DNA from: Ferrigenium kumadai
GTDB lineage: Bacteria; Pseudomonadota; Gammaproteobacteria; Burkholderiales; Gallionellaceae
Assembly: GCF_018324385.1 (NCBI RefSeq)
Contig: NZ_AP019536.1
Location: 1 to 64,000, forward strand
DNA length: 64,000 nt
Reading direction: 5' to 3'
Shown here: piece after piece, positions 51,974-64,000 of the stretch
How positions within the stretch are numbered: position 1 is the stretch's first letter
How the letters are laid out: every line of letters begins with the position of its first letter
Notes under the pieces: model-generated
What the model was told of the DNA's origin: nothing
What the model saw: only the letters and a program-made list of their open reading frames with translations
The model's database searches: none
Program-made: the position numbers and the translations under genes

Positions 51974-53308
51974 TCATCCCAGGCGCTTCAGCAGCTTCTC
52001 GTGTATCCCGCCGAACCCGCCGTTGCTCATCACGAGGACGTGATCGCCTGAGCGTGCGGCGGCGGCAATGGCTTCGATCAATTCATTGAGGTCATCCTTC
52101 ACCACGGCCTTGTCACCCAGCGGCGCGAGCGCGCCGCGCGCATCCCAGCCGAGATTGCCGGCATAGCAGAACACCAGGTCTGCATCCTTCAGGCTGCCGG
52201 GCAGCGCGTCTTTCATCACGCCCAGCTTCATGGTGTTGGAACGCGGTTCCAGTACGGCAAGGATGCGCGCTCCATCGACCTTGCGTCGCAGGCCTGCAAC
52301 TGTCGTATCGATCGCGGTCGGATGATGCGCGAAGTCGTCGTACACTGTGATGCCGTTGACCTCTCCGCGCACTTCCATGCGGCGCTTCACGTTCTTGAAT
52401 TCGGCCAGTGCCGCCAAGCCTTGTACCACGGGCACGCCGGCATGGCGTGCTGCGGCCAGCGCGGCCAGCGCGTTCATGCGGTTGTGCTCCCCGAGCAGGT
52501 CCCACTTCAGCGTGCCCTGCGCCTTGCCGTTGAGCGATACCTGTTCGTCGGCGTCGATGTTCCAGCCGTCGTCGCTGCCGAACTTCTCCACCGGCGTCCA
52601 GCAGCCGCGCTTGATCACGCGCTGCAGAGATTCCTCGCGACCGTTGCACACCACCAGCCCATTCCCGGGTACGGTGCGCACCAGATGGTGGAACTGCGTC
52701 TCGATGGCCGCCAGGTCTGGGAAGATATCGGCATGGTCGAATTCGAGGTTGTTGAGGATCGCGGTGCGCGGGTGGTAGTGCACGAACTTGGAGCGCTTGT
52801 CGAAGAAGGCGGTGTCGTATTCGTCCGCCTCGATGACGAAGAACGGCGACTCGGTGATACGCGCCGAGATGCCGAAATTCTGCGGCACGCCGCCGATCAG
52901 GAAGCCAGGGTTCAGCCCTGCGTGTTCCAGTATCCACGCGAGCATGGACGTCGTCGTGGTCTTGCCGTGCGTGCCTGCCACGCCCAGGACCCATTTGTCC
53001 CTGAGCAATGTATCCGCCAGCCATTGCGGGCCGGAGGCATACGGCAGGTTGCGGTTGAGTATCTCCTCCATCAGCGGGTTGCCGCGCGATACCACGTTGC
53101 CGATGACGAACACATCCGGCTTGAGCTCCAACTGCTCCACGCCGAAGCCTTCGATGAGCTCGATGCCCTGCGCTTCGAGCTGAGTGCTCATCGGCGGATA
53201 GACGTTGGCGTCGCAACCCGTGACGCGATAGCCCGCCTGTTTGGCGATGGCCGCGATGCCGCCCATGAAGGTGCCGCAGATGCCGAGGATATGGATGTGC
53301 TTTTGCAT
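51974..53308 (-). CDS. mpl: UDP-N-acetylmuramate:L-alanyl-gamma-D-glutamyl-meso-DAP ligase
   Basis: Recycles murein tripeptide back into peptidoglycan synthesis. The 444-residue Mur ligase has N-terminal HILGICGTFMGGIAAIAKQAG, the ATP-binding GVAGTHGKTTTTSML (about 113-121) and the C-terminal VYDDFAHHPTAI and VLEPRSNTMKLG, which favour Mpl over MurC. It is flanked on both sides by palindromic repeats. Confidence 0.95.
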   Translation of the reverse strand: MQKHIHILGICGTFMGGIAAIAKQAGYRVTGCDANVYPPMSTQLEAQGIELIEGFGVEQLELKPDVFVIGNVVSRGNPLMEEILNRNLPYASGPQWLADTLLRDKWVLGVAGTHGKTTTTSMLAWILEHAGLNPGFLIGGVPQNFGISARITESPFFVIEADEYDTAFFDKRSKFVHYHPRTAILNNLEFDHADIFPDLAAIETQFHHLVRTVPGNGLVVCNGREESLQRVIKRGCWTPVEKFGSDDGWNIDADEQVSLNGKAQGTLKWDLLGEHNRMNALAALAAARHAGVPVVQGLAALAEFKNVKRRMEVRGEVNGITVYDDFAHHPTAIDTTVAGLRRKVDGARILAVLEPRSNTMKLGVMKDALPGSLKDADLVFCYAGNLGWDARGALAPLGDKAVVKDDLNELIEAIAAAARSGDHVLVMSNGGFGGIHEKLLKRLG

Positions 53309-53339
53309 GGTTAGCCCAATACTTTACGAAACGCTTTAA

Positions 53340-53416
53340 CTCCGTTCGTGCTGAGCTTGTCGAAGCATGAACGGAGCAACAAATCCGCCCTTCGACAAGC
53401 TCAGGGCAAACGGATT
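53340..53416. repeat. Pair of inverted palindromic repeats (CTTCGACAAGCTC type)
   Basis: Two palindromic units in opposite orientation. The left (53340-53376) is CTCCGTTC...GAACGGAG around GAGCTTGTCGAAG; the right (53382-53416) is AATCCG...CGGATT around CTTCGACAAGCTC. The two 13-base cores are exact reverse complements. This core recurs widely in proteobacterial genomes as a small intergenic repeat. Located between mpl and the DUF486 gene. Confidence 0.8.
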
Positions 53417-53418
53417 AA

Positions 53419-53775
53419 TCAAGTCCTGAAAATAAAATACACCGCGCCCATCAGGCACAGCGCCGCATACAGGTAATCCATCTTCAGCGGCTGGTTCATG
53501 TACCAGACGGCGAAGGGCACGAACACCGACAGCGTGACGACTTCCTGCAATATCTTCAGCTGCGCGAGATTCAGCGTGCCGAAGCCGATGCGGTTCGCCG
53601 GCACCTGCAGCATGTACTCGAACAGCGCGATGCCCCAGCTGATCAGCGCGGCGATGTACCACGGCGACTGGCCGAGGTTCTTCAGGTGGCCGTACCAGGC
53701 GAACGTCATGAACACGTTGGAGGCGACCAGCAGCAGCGTGGTCAGTATCAGCGGGTGGGTCAGCGCGAGGTTCAT
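53419..53775 (-). CDS. DUF486 family membrane protein (DMT-like)
   Basis: A 118-residue integral membrane protein with four predicted helices (about 8-28, 40-58, 70-92, 98-116). The motifs TFAWYGHLKNL and WGIALFEYMLQVPANRIG identify the DUF486 family, which resembles one half of small drug/metabolite transporters. Substrate unknown. It is the last gene after the FKBP cluster, 39 bases downstream of the FKBP gene. Confidence 0.9.
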   Translation of the reverse strand: MNLALTHPLILTTLLLVASNVFMTFAWYGHLKNLGQSPWYIAALISWGIALFEYMLQVPANRIGFGTLNLAQLKILQEVVTLSVFVPFAVWYMNQPLKMDYLYAALCLMGAVYFIFRT

Positions 53776-53814
53776 TCGAATAGACTTCCGGTACGGCGGT
53801 TTCGAGTCGCGCGT

Positions 53815-54276
53815 TTAGTTCACGCCCAGCAGTTCGACGTCGAACACCAGCGTCGCATTCGGCGGAATCACACCGCCCGCGCCGCGTGCGCCGTAGCCGA
53901 GCTGAGGCGGGATGACCAGCGTGCGCTGGCCGCCTACCTTCATGCCTTCCACGCCGGCGTCCCAGCCCTTGATCACGTGGCCTGCACCCAGCGGGAATTC
54001 GAACGGCATGCCGCGGTCGCGCGAGCTGTCGAACTTCGCACCCTTGTGATCCGGCGCGGCCTCGTCGTACAGCCAGCCGGTGTAGTGCACGGACACTGTG
54101 CGCCCGGCCTTGGCTTCGGCGCCCTCGCCTGCCTTGACGTCGTTCTTGATCAGCTCGCTCATGCCGGTCTTCTCCATTGTCGGTGCAGCTTGCGGTGCGG
54201 CCTGTTCCGAACAGGCCGTGGTTGAAAATGCGCCTGCGAGCAGCAGTGCCAGCGGTAACAGGGCGATGCGTTTCAT
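53815..54276 (-). CDS. FKBP-type peptidyl-prolyl isomerase, exported
   Basis: A 153-residue exported FKBP-type isomerase. The N-terminus ([22 protein letters not shown]) resembles a lipoprotein signal, but the lipobox is imperfect (T-T-A-C). The FKBP domain covers about 45-153 with [30 protein letters not shown] and [24 protein letters not shown]. It is closely similar to both domains of the tandem FKBP protein encoded two genes upstream, with a 47-base stretch identical at DNA level. Acts in periplasmic folding by inference. Confidence 0.93.
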   Translation of the reverse strand: MKRIALLPLALLLAGAFSTTACSEQAAPQAAPTMEKTGMSELIKNDVKAGEGAEAKAGRTVSVHYTGWLYDEAAPDHKGAKFDSSRDRGMPFEFPLGAGHVIKGWDAGVEGMKVGGQRTLVIPPQLGYGARGAGGVIPPNATLVFDVELLGVN

Positions 54277-54291
54277 ATCTCGTTCCTCGGT

Positions 54292-54642
54292 TCAGTTAAC
54301 GGAGCTGCGGTAGAACCATACGAGAAAGGCTGCCGTCCGTCCTTCTGTTTCCCACAGTTGCAATACTTTCTCGACGGCTTCGTCGTTCGGCAAGGCGAAT
54401 GCCGGCAACTCGGCCCACTCCCCGCCTTTGTCTGTCGATTGCCCGACGATACGCGCACCGCTTTCCAGCAATGCAAGTATCTCCATCCTGACGAAAGCGA
54501 CGAGCTCGTCTTTTTCCAGGTCGAACATCTGCCCGTCGGAAACGATCTCCCCCAGCGACACGGCCTCGAATGCCGCCGTCTTCAGCGTCTGCTGGATGAC
54601 CTCCTGACGGGTGCGACCGTCGAAGTTTTTTTCCCTGGCCAT
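54292..54642 (-). CDS. Uncharacterised 116-residue cytoplasmic protein
   Basis: I do not recognise the family. The protein is soluble and acidic, begins MAREKNFDGRTRQEVIQQTL, and is predicted mostly helical (about 10-65) with a C-terminal DEAVEKVLQLWETEGRTAAFLVWFY. No signal peptide or known motif. It lies between two FKBP genes, 2 bases after the tandem FKBP gene and 15 bases before the exported FKBP gene, so it is almost certainly cotranscribed with them. Confidence 0.8.
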   Translation of the reverse strand: MAREKNFDGRTRQEVIQQTLKTAAFEAVSLGEIVSDGQMFDLEKDELVAFVRMEILALLESGARIVGQSTDKGGEWAELPAFALPNDEAVEKVLQLWETEGRTAAFLVWFYRSSVN

Positions 54643-54644
54643 AT

Positions 54645-55331
54645 TCAGTTGACCGCCAGCAATTCCACCTCGAACACCAGCGTCGCATTCGGCGGAATCA
54701 CACCGCCCGCGCCGCGCTTGCCGTAGCCCATCTCCGGCGGGATGACCAGCGTGCGCCGCCCGCCGACCTTCATGCCCTGCACGCCCTCGTCCCAGCCCTG
54801 GATCACATGGCCGTGGCCCAGCGGGAAATCGAACGGCTCGTTGCGGTCTCGCGAGCTGTCGAACTTGCGGCCCTTGTGCTCCGGCGCATTCTCGTCGTAC
54901 AGCCAGCCGGTGTAATGCACCGTCACATATCGCCCGGACTGCGCTTCTTCGCCCTCGCCGATTTTGGTGTCCATCATCTCGGTGCGTATCACCTTGAGCA
55001 GCTCCACGTCGAACACCAAGGTCGCGTTCGGCGGGATCACATCGCCCGCGCCGCGCGGGCCATAGCCCATCTCCGGCGGGATCACCAGCGTGCGCTGTCC
55101 ACCTTCCTTCATGCCCTGCACGCCCTCGTCCCAGCCCCTGATGACGCGCCCGCCGCCGAGCGGGAAACCGAACGGGTCGTTGCGGTCGAGCGAGCTGTCG
55201 AACTTCGCGCCCTTGTGGTCGGGCGCGCTCTCGTCATACAGCCAGCCGGTGTAATGCACGATCACGGTTTGGCCCGCCTGCGCTTCCGCGCCTTCGCCCA
55301 GTTTGGTGTCGGTTTTAATCAATTCAGTCAT
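54645..55331 (-). CDS. Tandem-domain FKBP-type peptidyl-prolyl isomerase
   Basis: A 228-residue cytoplasmic protein made of two FKBP domains back to back (about 1-115 and 116-228). Each has [27 protein letters not shown] and [11 protein letters not shown] or [11 protein letters not shown]. The domains are strongly similar, indicating an internal duplication. There is no signal peptide. The ATG at 55331 is preceded by GGA and the gene starts 17 bases after metH. The same domain family appears again in the exported FKBP gene at 53.8 kb. Confidence 0.93.
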   Translation of the reverse strand: MTELIKTDTKLGEGAEAQAGQTVIVHYTGWLYDESAPDHKGAKFDSSLDRNDPFGFPLGGGRVIRGWDEGVQGMKEGGQRTLVIPPEMGYGPRGAGDVIPPNATLVFDVELLKVIRTEMMDTKIGEGEEAQSGRYVTVHYTGWLYDENAPEHKGRKFDSSRDRNEPFDFPLGHGHVIQGWDEGVQGMKVGGRRTLVIPPEMGYGKRGAGGVIPPNATLVFEVELLAVN

Positions 55332-55348
55332 GTTTTTTCCAGTAATTA

Positions 55349-59035
<3,687 letters not shown>

Positions 59036-59101
59036 GGTGCGTGACTCAAAAAATGAGCGCGGATTTTATCACGCGACCATGCGCATAGCGGGTTGATGAA
59101 T

Positions 59102-59115
59102 TTGAGATAAATCAA
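59102..59115. promoter_or_regulatory. FNR/ANR-like box upstream of bacteriohemerythrin
   Basis: TTGAG-ATAA-ATCAA differs from the FNR consensus TTGAT-N4-ATCAA at one base. TATTAT at 59137-59142 can be the -10 element, placing the start near 59149 and the box centre at about -41, the class II activator position. This predicts oxygen-responsive activation of the hemerythrin gene. It also lies 67 bases upstream of metH on the opposite strand. Confidence 0.7.
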
Positions 59116-59207
59116 TATCACTACAAATTGTATGTATATTATTCGCCGCCGCCTGCGGCATTGTTGGATGGGCATGAACAACATCACGGGAACGATAGGA
59201 GAATTTA

Positions 59208-59663
59208 ATGGGCAAGTTTGTATGGACGGCGCAGCTCGAAATCGGTATCGATGTGATCGACAAGCAACACCGCAGGATCGTGGAATACATCAATCAGCTG
59301 GATGACGCGCGTTCCAGCGGCCATCCGCGCGAGGAGATCGGCAGGGTGGTCAGCGAGCTGGTGGATTACACGCTTTCGCACTTCGCCTTCGAGGAAAGCA
59401 TGCAGGAAGAAGCCGGCTACCCGTTCCTCAAGGCGCACAAGAAGGTGCATGACCTGTTCGCCCAGCGCGTATCCGAATACCAGGCCCGGTTCCTGAGGGG
59501 CGAAGACGTTTCCAGGGAGTTGAACAGCTTGCTGGTCACCTGGCTGTTCAATCACATCAAGCGGGACGATGCGGATTATGTCGAGTCGGTGCAGTCCAAC
59601 CTGCAAAGGCAGAACGACTTTGTGGAAAAGAAGAAGGGATTCTTTTCCCGCTTGTTCAAATAG
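59208..59663 (+). CDS. Bacteriohemerythrin
   Basis: A 151-residue single-domain oxygen-binding di-iron protein. All seven ligands are in place: H21, H58, E62, H77, H81, H116 and D121 (H-HxxxE-HxxxH-HxxxxD). There is no signal peptide or fused domain. AGGAG sits before the ATG. Likely roles are oxygen sensing, storage or delivery under low oxygen, which matches the FNR-like box upstream. Confidence 0.95.
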   Translation: MGKFVWTAQLEIGIDVIDKQHRRIVEYINQLDDARSSGHPREEIGRVVSELVDYTLSHFAFEESMQEEAGYPFLKAHKKVHDLFAQRVSEYQARFLRGEDVSRELNSLLVTWLFNHIKRDDADYVESVQSNLQRQNDFVEKKKGFFSRLFK

Positions 59664-59675
59664 CGCTCGGTTAAT

Positions 59676-61166
<1,491 letters not shown>

Positions 61167-61169
61167 GGC

Positions 61170-61406
61170 TTATTTGCGTTGCGCTTCCAGTTCCGCGACG
61201 CGTGCTTCCAGTGCGGCGAGCTGTTCGCGCGCGCGCGCCAGCACCTGTGCCTGCACGTCGAATTCCTCGCGTGTCACCAGGTCCAGCTTGGCGAAACCCT
61301 GCGCCATCAGGGCGCGTGCGTTCTTCTCGAAATCTTTGGCGGGGCTGTTGGCCACCACCTCGTTCAGTTTCGCCGACATGTCTTCAAAGAATTTCTGGTT
61401 CAGCAT
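61170..61406 (-). CDS. ubiK: Ubiquinone biosynthesis accessory factor UbiK
   Basis: A 78-residue coiled-coil protein of the BMFP/YqiC family, which promotes ubiquinone biosynthesis with UbiJ. The N-terminus MLNQKFFEDMSAKLNEVV and the C-terminal coiled coil (LARAREQLAALEARVAELEAQ) are typical. It ends 4 bases before comM. Confidence 0.9.
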   Translation of the reverse strand: MLNQKFFEDMSAKLNEVVANSPAKDFEKNARALMAQGFAKLDLVTREEFDVQAQVLARAREQLAALEARVAELEAQRK

Positions 61407-61480
61407 GGTTCGATCTCCTGTAAATATGCAGTCCGAAGTGTAGCAATTTACCTACTAGGCCGCCGCACCTAAAGTGTGCA

Positions 61481-61497
61481 GTCACCGATTCGGTGCG
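61481..61497. promoter_or_regulatory. NtrC-like site upstream of the porin-glnK-amtB promoter
   Basis: GTCACC-N5-GGTGCG has the NtrC half-site layout and contains the palindrome CACCGA-T-TCGGTG. A further TGCACC half-site lies at 61509-61514. The centre is about 112 bases upstream of the predicted start, a usual enhancer distance. Confidence 0.55.
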
Positions 61498-61574
61498 CAC
61501 CGGGAACATGCACCGGCCTGGCTGGAAAAAATTGGTAACTCGGCAATTCATTGTAATAAAAGGGGAATGCGGTC

Positions 61575-61590
61575 TGGCACGCATCCTGCT
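61575..61590 (+). promoter_or_regulatory. Sigma54-type promoter for porin-glnK-amtB
   Basis: TGGCACGCATCCTGCT matches the sigma54 consensus with GG (61576-61577) and GC (61588-61589) exactly 10 bases apart. Transcription would begin near 61601, 44 bases before the porin ATG. An NtrC-like palindrome lies upstream, and the same promoter type drives glnA. Confidence 0.8.
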
Positions 61591-61644
61591 CAATGGAGTA
61601 TGCGGATGCTGTTATCCCGTTCACAAACCAAGAAAGGAAATACG

Positions 61645-62487
61645 ATGAAAACGAATGCACTGAGTTTCGGCGTAGCCAAGAGCAAACTGTTGAACTCCCT
61701 GATGTTGGCTGCACTGGCAGTGCCCGGCGTGGCACTGGCCGAGGAAGCCTCCCCTCACACTTTCACCAGCAATGTCAGCCTCGTGAGTGATTACCTGTAT
61801 CGCGGCATTTCGCAAACCAATGCCAAACCGGCGATTCAGGGCGGATTCGACTACAGCCATTCCAGTGGTTTCTATGCCGGGGTCTGGGGTTCCAGCATCA
61901 GCTGGATGACCGATGCCGGCGCCGGCCTTCAGGTGGCGACCAGCTCTCAGGTGGAACTGGATACCTACTTCGGCTTCAAGAACAGTCTTGCCGGTGATTT
62001 CACTTACGATGTCGGCTATCTGCGCTACAACTATCCGGCGACGTACCCGGCTCCCATGAACACGGTCATTGGCACGACGACCTGGGCCAAGGGCGACACC
62101 GACGAGCTCTACGGTGCGCTGGGCTACAAGTGGTTCACCCTCAAATATTCGCACAGCCTGGGCAACACTTTTGCGCTGCCCAATGCGAGTGGCACCAGCT
62201 ATATCGACCTGAGCGCCAGCTACCCCATCCCGGATACCGGCATCACCCTTGGGGCGCATTACGGCAAGCAGACTTACAAGGGGGTGACAGCGGATGCGCT
62301 GAAAGCGGCCAGTTTCGATCCTACTTACTCCGACTACAAAGTCAGCGTGAGCAAGGATTTCAGCGGATTCGTGGCGGGTCTCGCCTACAGCAAGACCAAC
62401 GCCAAGGATTTCGGGTACTACAGCACCGCGCTGAACAAGAACCTGGGGAAGGGCACTTTCGTATTGTCCCTGAGCCGCTCGTTCTAA
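61645..62487 (+). CDS. TorF-like outer-membrane porin
   Basis: A 280-residue outer-membrane protein. The signal peptide runs to about residue 31 (LMLAALAVPGVALA). The mature protein has repeated amphipathic beta-strand signatures and aromatic girdles (SNVSLVSDYLYRGISQT, YSHSSGFYAGVWGSS, DVGYLRYNYP) and ends in the outer-membrane C-terminal Phe (LSLSRSF). This pattern fits the TorF family of putative porins. AGGAAA is upstream of the ATG. It is probably cotranscribed with glnK and amtB. Confidence 0.87.
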   Translation: MKTNALSFGVAKSKLLNSLMLAALAVPGVALAEEASPHTFTSNVSLVSDYLYRGISQTNAKPAIQGGFDYSHSSGFYAGVWGSSISWMTDAGAGLQVATSSQVELDTYFGFKNSLAGDFTYDVGYLRYNYPATYPAPMNTVIGTTTWAKGDTDELYGALGYKWFTLKYSHSLGNTFALPNASGTSYIDLSASYPIPDTGITLGAHYGKQTYKGVTADALKAASFDPTYSDYKVSVSKDFSGFVAGLAYSKTNAKDFGYYSTALNKNLGKGTFVLSLSRSF

Positions 62488-62496
62488 CAACCATAG

Positions 62497-62871
<375 letters not shown>

Positions 62872-62881
62872 GGAGAACATC

Positions 62882-64000
62882 ATGCGAAAACTCTTTGTAC
62901 TTTTTGCCCTGCTGGCAGCGTTATGCGGCATGTCCGTCGCGGCTTATGCCGAAGACGCGGCAGCCGTGGCCGAGGCGGTCTCCGCCGTGGCTGAAGCGGC
63001 GCCGGCAACCGCAGTCGTTGCTCCTGCAGCCGCTGCGCAAGCAACCCCGGCCCCTGCGCCCGTTCCTAACAAGGGCGACACCACCTGGATGCTGACCGCT
63101 ACCTTGCTGGTGATCATGATGTCCATCCCCGGCCTGGCCCTGTTCTACGGTGGCCTGGTGCGCAGCAAGAACATGCTGTCGATGCTCATGCAGGTGTTCA
63201 GCATCTTCGCGCTGATCACCGTGCTGTGGGCGATCTACGGCTACTCGCTGGCGTTCACCACAGGCAACGCGTTCGTCGGCGGCTTCGACCGCCTGTTCCT
63301 GAAGGGTATCTTCGATCCGGTATCCGGTAGCGTTGCCAATGCGGCTACTTTCAGCAAGGGCGTGGTCATCCCTGAGTTCGCCTTCGTCGCGTTCCAGGCC
63401 ACCTTCGCGGCCATCACGGTGGCTCTGGTCGTGGGTGCATTCGCTGAGCGCATGAAGTTCTCCGCGGTGCTGTTGTTCTCTGCACTGTGGTTCACCTTCG
63501 CCTACCTGCCTATCGCCCACATGGTGTGGTTCTGGGCGGGTCCCGATGCCTATACTGACCAAGCTGCGGCTGATGCGGCCAATGCGACGGCTGGCTGGCT
63601 GTTCCAGAAAGGTGCGCTCGACTTCGCGGGCGGTACCGTGGTGCACATCAACGCCGCGATCGCCGGTCTGGTCGGTGCCTTCCTGATCGGCAAGCGTATC
63701 GGCTACGGCAAGGAGCCGATGGCACCGCACAATCTGGTGATGACCATGCTGGGCGCTGCATTGCTGTGGGTGGGTTGGTTCGGTTTCAACGCGGGCTCCG
63801 CGCTGGAAGCGGGCGGCACTGCGACCCTGGCCTTCGCCAACACGCTGATCGCGACCGCCGCTGCCGTGCTGACCTGGCTGGCTGCGGAATGGATGGTGAA
63901 GGGCAAGCCCAGCCTGCTGGGTGCGGCTTCCGGTGCGGTGGCCGGTCTGGTCGCCATCACTCCGGCTTGCGGCTGGGTCGGTATCGGCGGTGGACTGGCT
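62882..64000 (+). CDS. amtB: Ammonium transporter AmtB (partial at 3' end)
   Basis: Membrane channel for ammonium uptake, closed by GlnK. The visible 373 codons run to the window edge without a stop. The N-terminus has a signal peptide (MRKLFVLFALLAALCGMSVAAYA) followed by an unusual Ala/Pro-rich segment to about residue 62 before the first Amt helix (TWMLTATLLVIMMSIPGLALFYGGLVRSKNML). Amt motifs seen include AYLPIAHMVWFWAG, DFAGGTVVHINAAIAGLVGA and WVGWFGFNAGSAL. The C-terminal helices and tail are outside the window. Confidence 0.95.
   Translation, partial: MRKLFVLFALLAALCGMSVAAYAEDAAAVAEAVSAVAEAAPATAVVAPAAAAQATPAPAPVPNKGDTTWMLTATLLVIMMSIPGLALFYGGLVRSKNMLSMLMQVFSIFALITVLWAIYGYSLAFTTGNAFVGGFDRLFLKGIFDPVSGSVANAATFSKGVVIPEFAFVAFQATFAAITVALVVGAFAERMKFSAVLLFSALWFTFAYLPIAHMVWFWAGPDAYTDQAAADAANATAGWLFQKGALDFAGGTVVHINAAIAGLVGAFLIGKRIGYGKEPMAPHNLVMTMLGAALLWVGWFGFNAGSALEAGGTATLAFANTLIATAAAVLTWLAAEWMVKGKPSLLGAASGAVAGLVAITPACGWVGIGGGLA

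Noticed and set aside
59036-59207. Possible cobalamin riboswitch upstream of metH
   Set aside because: I could not see the conserved B12-box sequence or a long structured leader in the 172-base gap.

Overview
The window reads as the dnaA-proximal part of a betaproteobacterial chromosome, from an autotroph with Gallionellaceae/Nitrosomonadales-like gene content. The inference rests on dnaA-dnaN-gyrB at the left edge, the def-fmt-rsmB-DUF4390-ntrY/X order, a form II RuBisCO (cbbM) with divergent cbbR and cbbQ/cbbO, cobalamin-dependent MetH and a fimT-pilVWX-pilY1-pilE minor pilin operon. It is inferred from protein families only; no 16S gene is present. Coding density is high. I see no tRNA, rRNA, insertion sequence, prophage or CRISPR array.

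Layout. 1-5.2 kb: replication genes with DnaA boxes and an exact parS site. 5.4-6.7 kb: an internally duplicated membrane protein and a degenerate GGDEF-like protein. 6.8-12.0 kb (minus): topA, smg, dprA and a LysM protein. 12.1-18.2 kb (plus): def, fmt, rsmB, a DUF4390 protein and an NtrY/NtrX-like pair whose regulator lacks the AAA+ domain. 18.3-25.3 kb: tkt-gapA-pgk-pyk-fba, serving the Calvin cycle and glycolysis/gluconeogenesis. 25.4-32.1 kb (minus): the type IV pilus minor pilin/PilY1 operon. 32.2-41.1 kb: cbbR, cbbM, cbbQ, cbbO, fructose-bisphosphatase, purE, purC and a beta-carbonic anhydrase. 41.1-47.0 kb: cheY-cheZ, a slipin/NfeD pair, a DUF4124 protein, pyrE, xthA and a rhodanese. 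47.1-51.9 kb: glnA under a sigma54 promoter with two NtrC-like sites, then a second DUF4124 protein, ntrB and ntrC. 52.0-59.0 kb (minus): mpl, then metH with two FKBP genes and two small genes. 59.1-61.4 kb: a bacteriohemerythrin behind an FNR/ANR-like box, comM and ubiK. 61.4-64.0 kb: a TorF-like porin, glnK and amtB (cut by the window edge), again behind a sigma54-type promoter.

Two themes tie the window together. Carbon fixation: tkt, gapA, pgk, fba, cbbM, fbp and carbonic anhydrase cover much of the Calvin cycle, and CbbQ/CbbO are the RuBisCO activase pair. Nitrogen control: NtrB/NtrC, sigma54 promoters, glnA and glnK-amtB form a complete ammonium-sensing and assimilation circuit, to which the porin appears to be added.

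No wholly new system can be proven from sequence alone. The best leads are the sigma54/NtrC-like promoter placing an outer-membrane porin in the glnK-amtB unit, the NtrX-like regulator without its ATPase domain, the PilY1 without a visible vWA domain but with a long C-terminal extension, a hairpin that would hide the nfeD ribosome-binding site, the FKBP gene family with a 47-base exact repeat, and the FNR-type promoter of the hemerythrin.
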